Shown one piece after another: positions 59,987-64,000 of a stretch of 64,000 bases of DNA. Numbering within the stretch: the first letter of the stretch is position 1; the number at the start of each line of letters is the position of its first letter. The stretch lies in contig CAUJHV010000051.1 of assembly GCA_963205115.1 (NCBI GenBank), forward strand, positions 1 to 64,000. Direction: 5' to 3'. Under the pieces are notes generated by a model. The model was not told the origin of the DNA, ran no database searches, and worked only from the letters and a program-made list of their open reading frames with translations. The position numbers and the translations under genes are program-made. This DNA comes from Pseudomonadota bacterium. Its GTDB lineage: Bacteria > Pseudomonadota > Gammaproteobacteria > Burkholderiales > Burkholderiaceae_C.

Positions 59987-60742
59987 ATGAATATCGAGTC
60001 CTTGAACGGCAAGGTCAGCCCCGAAGAATGGGCGCTGCGTGTCGACCTCGCGGCCGCCTATCGCCTGGTGGCGATGTACGGCTGGAGCGATCTGGTCTTC
60101 ACGCACATCAGCGCGCGCATCCCCGGGCCGGAGCACCACTTCCTCATCAACCCCTACGGGATGATGTTCGACGAGATCACGGCTTCCAGCCTGATCAAGG
60201 TGGACCAGGCCTGCAACAAGCTCAGCGACTCGCCGTTCCCGGTCAACCCGGCCGGCTTCACGATCCACAGCTGCATCCACGAGGCGCGGCACGACGTGGG
60301 CTGCGTGCTGCACACGCACACGCGCGCCGGCGTGGCCGTCAGTGCGCAGGCCTGCGGCGTGCTGCCCATCAGCCAGCAGTCCACCTTCGTCATCCCGCAA
60401 CTGGCCTATCACGACTACGAAGGCGTGGCGCTGCGCGAGGACGAGCAGCCGCGGCTGAAGGCCGACCTGGGCGACAAGAACTACCTGATGCTGCGCAACC
60501 ACGGGCTGCTGACGCTGGGCACGACCGTGGCCGAGGCCTTCCTGGCGATGTACACCTTCGAGACCACCTGCCAGATCCAGATCGCGGCACAGGCCGGCGG
60601 CGAACTCGTGCGCGTGAATCCGAAGATCATGGAGACGATGCCGATGGTCATCCAGATGGTGACCAAGGGCCAGGGCGCCGGCATCGCGTGGCCGGCGCTG
60701 CTGCGCAAGCTCGACCGCACAGACGCGTCGTTCCGCTCTTGA
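59987..60742 (+). CDS. Class II aldolase/adducin-family protein
   Basis: 251 aa, GGAGA upstream. Motifs of the class II aldolase/adducin fold: DLAAAYRLVAMYGWSDLVFTHISAR, FLINPYGMMFDEITASSLI, zinc ligands CVLHTHTRAGVAV and MLRNHGLLTLG. Members are fuculose-phosphate-type aldolases, but many related proteins of this subgroup (with HTHT and long loops) have other lyase or decarboxylase roles. It ends the BCCP operon; the next gene has its own LysR-type promoter. Confidence 0.88.
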   Translation: MNIESLNGKVSPEEWALRVDLAAAYRLVAMYGWSDLVFTHISARIPGPEHHFLINPYGMMFDEITASSLIKVDQACNKLSDSPFPVNPAGFTIHSCIHEARHDVGCVLHTHTRAGVAVSAQACGVLPISQQSTFVIPQLAYHDYEGVALREDEQPRLKADLGDKNYLMLRNHGLLTLGTTVAEAFLAMYTFETTCQIQIAAQAGGELVRVNPKIMETMPMVIQMVTKGQGAGIAWPALLRKLDRTDASFRS

Positions 60743-60934
60743 TGCGGGTCCGCGCCACGGCGCGGCCTCGTCGGTGAGCGCGGGCTCGGCCACGGAAGCG
60801 GCACGACCCGCCCTGTCTGCAACATCTTCTGCGGCGCAGCCCGCCGTCGCGAACGCGCTGTCGCGTCACGCATCGTGCCACTCGGACACCGGCCGCGCCC
60901 ATTCGCGGCCGGCCGCACCGGCATCCGCGTTGCC

Positions 60935-60998
60935 ATAAGCCCTTCTTATCTCGCCACAGCCAATCCGTCTTGGCGCATCGCACGCCCTCTCGATAGAT
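60935..60998 (+). promoter_or_regulatory. LysR-type site and promoter for the SDR-transporter operon
   Basis: ATA (60935-60937)-N9-TAT (60947-60949), 17 bp, GTCTTGG (60967-60973). TTGGCG (-35, 60970-60975), 17 bp, ATAGAT (-10, 60993-60998). About 40 bp are closely alike to the BCCP promoter (CATAAGC, CTTATC, CACAGCCA, TCCGTCTTGG). Confidence 0.85.
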
Positions 60999-61022
60999 TG
61001 GCTTACACCTCAGAGTCCCGTC

Positions 61023-61769
61023 ATGCCGTTTTCCGATTACTCCACCGCCCTTGTCACCGGCGCCTCCGGCGGCATCGGCGCGGCCGTGGTCGAACGCCTG
61101 GCGCGCGAGGGCCTGCAGGTGCATGCGGTGGCGCGCAATGCGCCCGCGCTCGAGGCCCTGGCCGCGCGCACCGGCTGCATCCCGCACGTGCTGGACGTGA
61201 CCGACCTGCCCGGCTTGAAGCGACTCACCGAATCGGTGGCCTTCGACGTGCTCGTCAACAACGCCGGTGTGGACCGCCCGCGGCCTTTCCTGAAGGCGCA
61301 GGAAGACGACATCGACCTGCTGGTCGATGTGAACCTGCGCGCCGTGCTGCACCTGTGCCGGCTGGTGGTGCCCGGCATGGTGGCGCGTGACCGCGGCCAC
61401 GTCATCAACATCAGCTCGATCGCCGCGGCCTACAACTTCAACGGCAACTCCACCTACCACGCCACCAAGGCGGCGGTGAGCATGCTGTCGCGCCAGTTGC
61501 GCGTGGATGCCTTCGGCAAGCGCGTGCGCGTGACCGAGATCTGCCCGGGCCGCGTGGCCACCGACATCTTTGCCCACGTGCACGGCGACACCCCCGAGAC
61601 CTACGAGCGCTTCGTCAAGGGCTTCGAATTGCCGCAGGCGGTCGACATCGCCGACGCCATCGCCTTTGCCATTGCCGCGCCGGTGGCCGTCAACATCGGC
61701 CACATGGAGATCACGCCCACGATGCAGGTCCCCGGCGGCCTGCAGACCACGCGTCCTGAATCGTCATGA
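61023..61769 (+). CDS. Short-chain dehydrogenase/reductase (SDR)
   Basis: 248 aa, Rossmann fold. NAD(P) motif TGASGGIGAAV, NNAGVDRPRPF, catalytic Ser in NISSIAA and YHATKAA (Tyr-xxx-Lys). Classical SDR, most like YdfG/serine 3-dehydrogenase types. It would oxidise a hydroxyl group of a substrate or intermediate. First gene of the operon with the ABC transporter; ATG of the next gene overlaps its stop. Confidence 0.92.
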   Translation: MPFSDYSTALVTGASGGIGAAVVERLAREGLQVHAVARNAPALEALAARTGCIPHVLDVTDLPGLKRLTESVAFDVLVNNAGVDRPRPFLKAQEDDIDLLVDVNLRAVLHLCRLVVPGMVARDRGHVINISSIAAAYNFNGNSTYHATKAAVSMLSRQLRVDAFGKRVRVTEICPGRVATDIFAHVHGDTPETYERFVKGFELPQAVDIADAIAFAIAAPVAVNIGHMEITPTMQVPGGLQTTRPESS

Positions 61770-62473
61770 AAGGCTTCGACGTCCTGGCCATCCTGATGGA
61801 CCCTCGGTTCACCAGCATGCTGTGGCTGGGCGTCAAGATGACGGCGGTGGTCGCCATCGGTTCCTGGCTGCTGGCCATGAGCCTGGCCTTCGTGCTGCTG
61901 GCGCTGCGGCTGACCTCCAGCCGCATCGCGCAGCGCTTCGTGCAGGGCTACATCTCCTACCACCGCAACGTGCCCACGCTGGTGCAGCTGATGCTGTGGT
62001 ACTTCGGCATCGCGAACCTGCTGCCTGGCGCGCTGCAGACCTGGCTGTCGAACCACAACGCCGAAGCCGTCTTCGCGGTCATCGGCCTGGGCCTGTGCCA
62101 GGCGGCGTATTTCTGCGAAGACCTGCGCTCGGGCCTGCGCGCCGTGCCGCACGGACAGACCGAAGCGGCGCGCGCGCTGGGCCACGGCTTCCTCGGCACG
62201 CTGCGCCACGTGCTGCTGCCGCAGGCCGTGCGCCACGCGCTGCCCGCGCTGGTGAACCACAGCGTGTCGCTGTTCAAGAACAGCAGCCTGGCGATGGCCA
62301 TCGGCGTGGCCGAGCTCACGCATGCGGTCAAGGAGATCGAGAACCTCAGCTTCCGCGCCTTCGAGAGCTACCTGCTGGCCACCGTGATGTACCTGTCCGC
62401 GTCGCTGCTGATCATGGCCTTCGGGGCCTGGCTCGAGCAGCGCACGCGCATCGCCGGACAGGGGGGACGATGA
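61766..62473 (+). CDS. Amino-acid ABC transporter permease 1 (HisM/GltJ type)
   Basis: 235 aa, about five transmembrane helices. The EAA loop for contact with the ATPase is TEAARALGHGFLGTLRHVLLPQAVRHALP. Belongs to the polar-amino-acid uptake permease family. It overlaps the SDR by 4 bp and the second permease by 4 bp. A periplasmic binding protein gene is not seen and may lie past the window end. Confidence 0.93.
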   Translation: MKGFDVLAILMDPRFTSMLWLGVKMTAVVAIGSWLLAMSLAFVLLALRLTSSRIAQRFVQGYISYHRNVPTLVQLMLWYFGIANLLPGALQTWLSNHNAEAVFAVIGLGLCQAAYFCEDLRSGLRAVPHGQTEAARALGHGFLGTLRHVLLPQAVRHALPALVNHSVSLFKNSSLAMAIGVAELTHAVKEIENLSFRAFESYLLATVMYLSASLLIMAFGAWLEQRTRIAGQGGR

Positions 62474-63237
62474 ACATCCTCATCGGCGCCTGGGAGATCG
62501 TGCGCGACAACTGGCTGCTGCTGCTCATCGGCCAGTACCCCAACGGCCCGCTGGGCGGGATCGCCGCGACGCTGATGTTGTCGGTGCTGGGCATCGTGCT
62601 GGCCTTCCCGCTGAGTGTGCTGCTGGCGCTGGCGCGGCTGTCGCCCTGGCGGCTGCTGCGCTGGCCGGCCACGGCCTTGATCTACGTGGCGCGCGGCGTG
62701 CCGCTGCTGATGATCATCCTGTGGGTGTACTTCCTGGTGCCGCTGCTGCTGGGGCAGAACGTCTCCGGCTTCGTGACCATGGTCGTGACACTGGTGCTCT
62801 ACGAAGCCGCTTTCCTGGCCGAGGTGGTGCGCGCCGGCATCGAGGCACTGCCCAAGGGGCAGATGGAAGCGGCGCGCGCGCTGGGCCACAGCCACCTGGG
62901 CGCCATGCGTCTGGTGATCCTGCCGCAGGCGCTGTTCAACATGCTGCCGGCGATGCTCAGCCAGTTTGTCTCGACGATCAAGGAGACGACGCTGGGCTAT
63001 GTCATCAACGTGCCCGAACTCACCTTTGCCGCCGGGCAGATCAACAACCAGCTGCTGACCAAGCCCTTCGAGGTGTTTGCGATCCTGGCGCTCATCTACT
63101 ACATCGTCTGCTGGAGCCTGACCTGGGCAGCCACGGCACTCGAGCGTCGCATCGAAGCCCAGCGCGGCGGACCCCCACGCGTGGCCGGCGGCATGTCGGC
63201 GGGCCCGACGCCCCGCCCCGTCAACCAGCCCGCCTGA
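62470..63237 (+). CDS. Amino-acid ABC transporter permease 2 (HisQ/GltK type)
   Basis: 255 aa, about five transmembrane helices after a short N-terminal part. EAA loop: MEAARALGHSHLGAMRLVILPQALFNMLP. Heterodimer partner of permease 1. The C-terminal 25 residues are Pro/Gly/Arg-rich and probably disordered. Confidence 0.93.
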   Translation: MNILIGAWEIVRDNWLLLLIGQYPNGPLGGIAATLMLSVLGIVLAFPLSVLLALARLSPWRLLRWPATALIYVARGVPLLMIILWVYFLVPLLLGQNVSGFVTMVVTLVLYEAAFLAEVVRAGIEALPKGQMEAARALGHSHLGAMRLVILPQALFNMLPAMLSQFVSTIKETTLGYVINVPELTFAAGQINNQLLTKPFEVFAILALIYYIVCWSLTWAATALERRIEAQRGGPPRVAGGMSAGPTPRPVNQPA

Positions 63238-63267
63238 GCCCACTCGCCTGAGACCGCAGACCACGCC

Positions 63268-64000
63268 ATGATCGAGTTCCGCCAAGTCAACAAATGGTTC
63301 GGCCCGCTGCACGTGCTGGCCGACATCACGGCCGAGGTGAAGAAGGGCGAGGTCGTGGTCGTCTGCGGGCCCTCGGGCTCTGGCAAGTCCACGCTGATCC
63401 GCACCGTGAACCGGCTCGAGGACATCCAGTCCGGCGAACTGCATTTCGACGGCAAGAGCGTGCACGCGCCGATGGGCGCGGCCGACCTGAACCAGCTGCG
63501 CAGCCGCATCGGCTTTGTCTTCCAGAGCTTCAACCTCTTCCCGCACCTGTCGGCACTGGACAACGTGATGCTGTCGCCCGTGCAGGTGCGCGGGCAGAGC
63601 AAGGCCGCGGCGCGCGAGAAGGCGCTGCAGCTGCTGGAGCGCGTGGGCCTGTCGGACAAGGCGGCGTCGTTTCCGGCGCAGCTCTCCGGCGGCCAGCAGC
63701 AGCGCGTGGCCATCGCGCGCGCGCTGGCCATGGAGCCGCCGGCCATGCTGTTCGACGAGCCCACCAGCGCGCTCGACCCGGAGATGGTCGGTGAGGTGCT
63801 GGCCGTCATGCGCAGCCTGGCTGCCGACGGCATGACCATGATGTGCGTGACCCACGAGATGGGCTTCGCGCGCGAGGTCGCCGACCGCGTGTGGTTCATG
63901 GATGCCGGCAGCATCCTGGAACACGGCACGCCCGACGAATTTTTCCGCAACCCCCAGCACCCGCGCGCGCAGCGCTTTCTGTCCGATCTGCGTTCCCACT
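63268..64000 (+). CDS. Amino-acid ABC transporter ATPase (GlnQ type), partial at window end
   Basis: 244 codons present; the gene is nearly complete but its stop lies past 64000. Walker A GPSGSGKS, Q-loop FVFQSFNLFPH, signature LSGGQQQRVAIARAL, Walker B MLFDEPTSALD and switch His in VTHEMGFAREV. Powers the two permeases. Together the set would take up a polar amino acid or a derivative (for example a lactam or amide), in line with the rest of the locus. Confidence 0.95.
   Translation, partial: MIEFRQVNKWFGPLHVLADITAEVKKGEVVVVCGPSGSGKSTLIRTVNRLEDIQSGELHFDGKSVHAPMGAADLNQLRSRIGFVFQSFNLFPHLSALDNVMLSPVQVRGQSKAAAREKALQLLERVGLSDKAASFPAQLSGGQQQRVAIARALAMEPPAMLFDEPTSALDPEMVGEVLAVMRSLAADGMTMMCVTHEMGFAREVADRVWFMDAGSILEHGTPDEFFRNPQHPRAQRFLSDLRSH

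Overview
The window is high-GC DNA with closely packed genes and many ATGA/GTGA stop-start overlaps. It most likely comes from a free-living betaproteobacterium of the order Burkholderiales (Comamonadaceae or Sphaerotilaceae type). Supporting this are the chemotaxis genes cheR/cheD/cheB, the kinase-PP2C-rph-rdgB-hemW block beside yicC, a DUF4148 gene, a decayed Bug-type (TctC) gene, and a GC-rich palindromic repeat resembling ones I associate with Comamonadaceae. No rRNA, tRNA or CRISPR array was seen.

Layout. (1) 1-13.0 kb is housekeeping and signalling core: radC end, Smr protein, acyl-CoA synthetase, a GGDEF/ParA-like/globin operon, cheR-cheD-cheB, then the minus-strand operon Ser/Thr kinase-PP2C-rph-rdgB-hemW facing yicC. 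(2) 13.0-25.4 kb is an accessory block flanked by a 168-bp direct repeat of the yicC 3' end (12834-13001 and 25242-25409). It carries a deleted lacI remnant, a BON lipoprotein, DUF3309, an RNase II/R-type protein, a Cys-repeat protein, a Crp/Fnr regulator, a broken phospholipase-D gene, a glycine-zipper lipoprotein, small membrane stress proteins (DUF1328, DUF883, YqjE-like) and a histidine kinase with two response regulators. It reads as an envelope/osmotic stress island. (3) 25.5-43.1 kb is a beta-1,3-glucan (laminarin/curdlan-type) utilisation locus: repeat-containing surface lipoprotein, GH81, porin, GH17 lipoprotein, a 1096-aa candidate clan GH-Q phosphorylase, a GPH sugar symporter, two more GH17, GH16 and a LacI regulator. 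A palindrome, TGAAAGCGCTTTCA, lies in front of every transcription unit of this core. (4) 43.1-47.2 kb is a scrap zone: Bug pseudogene, IS91 and IS256 transposase remnants, DUF4148, and an M50 protease divergent from a chagasin-type inhibitor. (5) 47.3-49.5 kb holds GH1 beta-glucosidase and a secreted GH16. (6) 49.6-64.0 kb is a catabolic locus around a LysR regulator: on the left Rieske oxygenase, DUF2817 hydrolase, RraA-type aldolase and aminotransferase; on the right BCCP, biotin carboxylase, the two carboxyltransferase halves (AHS1/AHS2), a biotinyl-like protein without the biotin lysine, LamB/YcsF, class II aldolase, SDR and an amino-acid-type ABC transporter that runs off the window.

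How it fits together. In the glucan locus, secreted GH81/GH16/GH17 enzymes would cut the polymer, the porin and symporter import oligosaccharides, and cytoplasmic GH17/GH16, the candidate phosphorylase and GH1 finish the job; LacI would sense a product. In the last locus, BCCP + biotin carboxylase + AHS1 + AHS2 equal a urea-carboxylase-like enzyme split into four chains, suggesting ATP-dependent carboxylation of an amide or lactam nitrogen, coupled to a YcsF protein and uptake. Three promoters there share an exact architecture, ATA-N9-TAT-N17-GTCTTGG, pointing to one LysR regulon with an unknown nitrogen-containing substrate. This is the best candidate in the window for an undescribed system.
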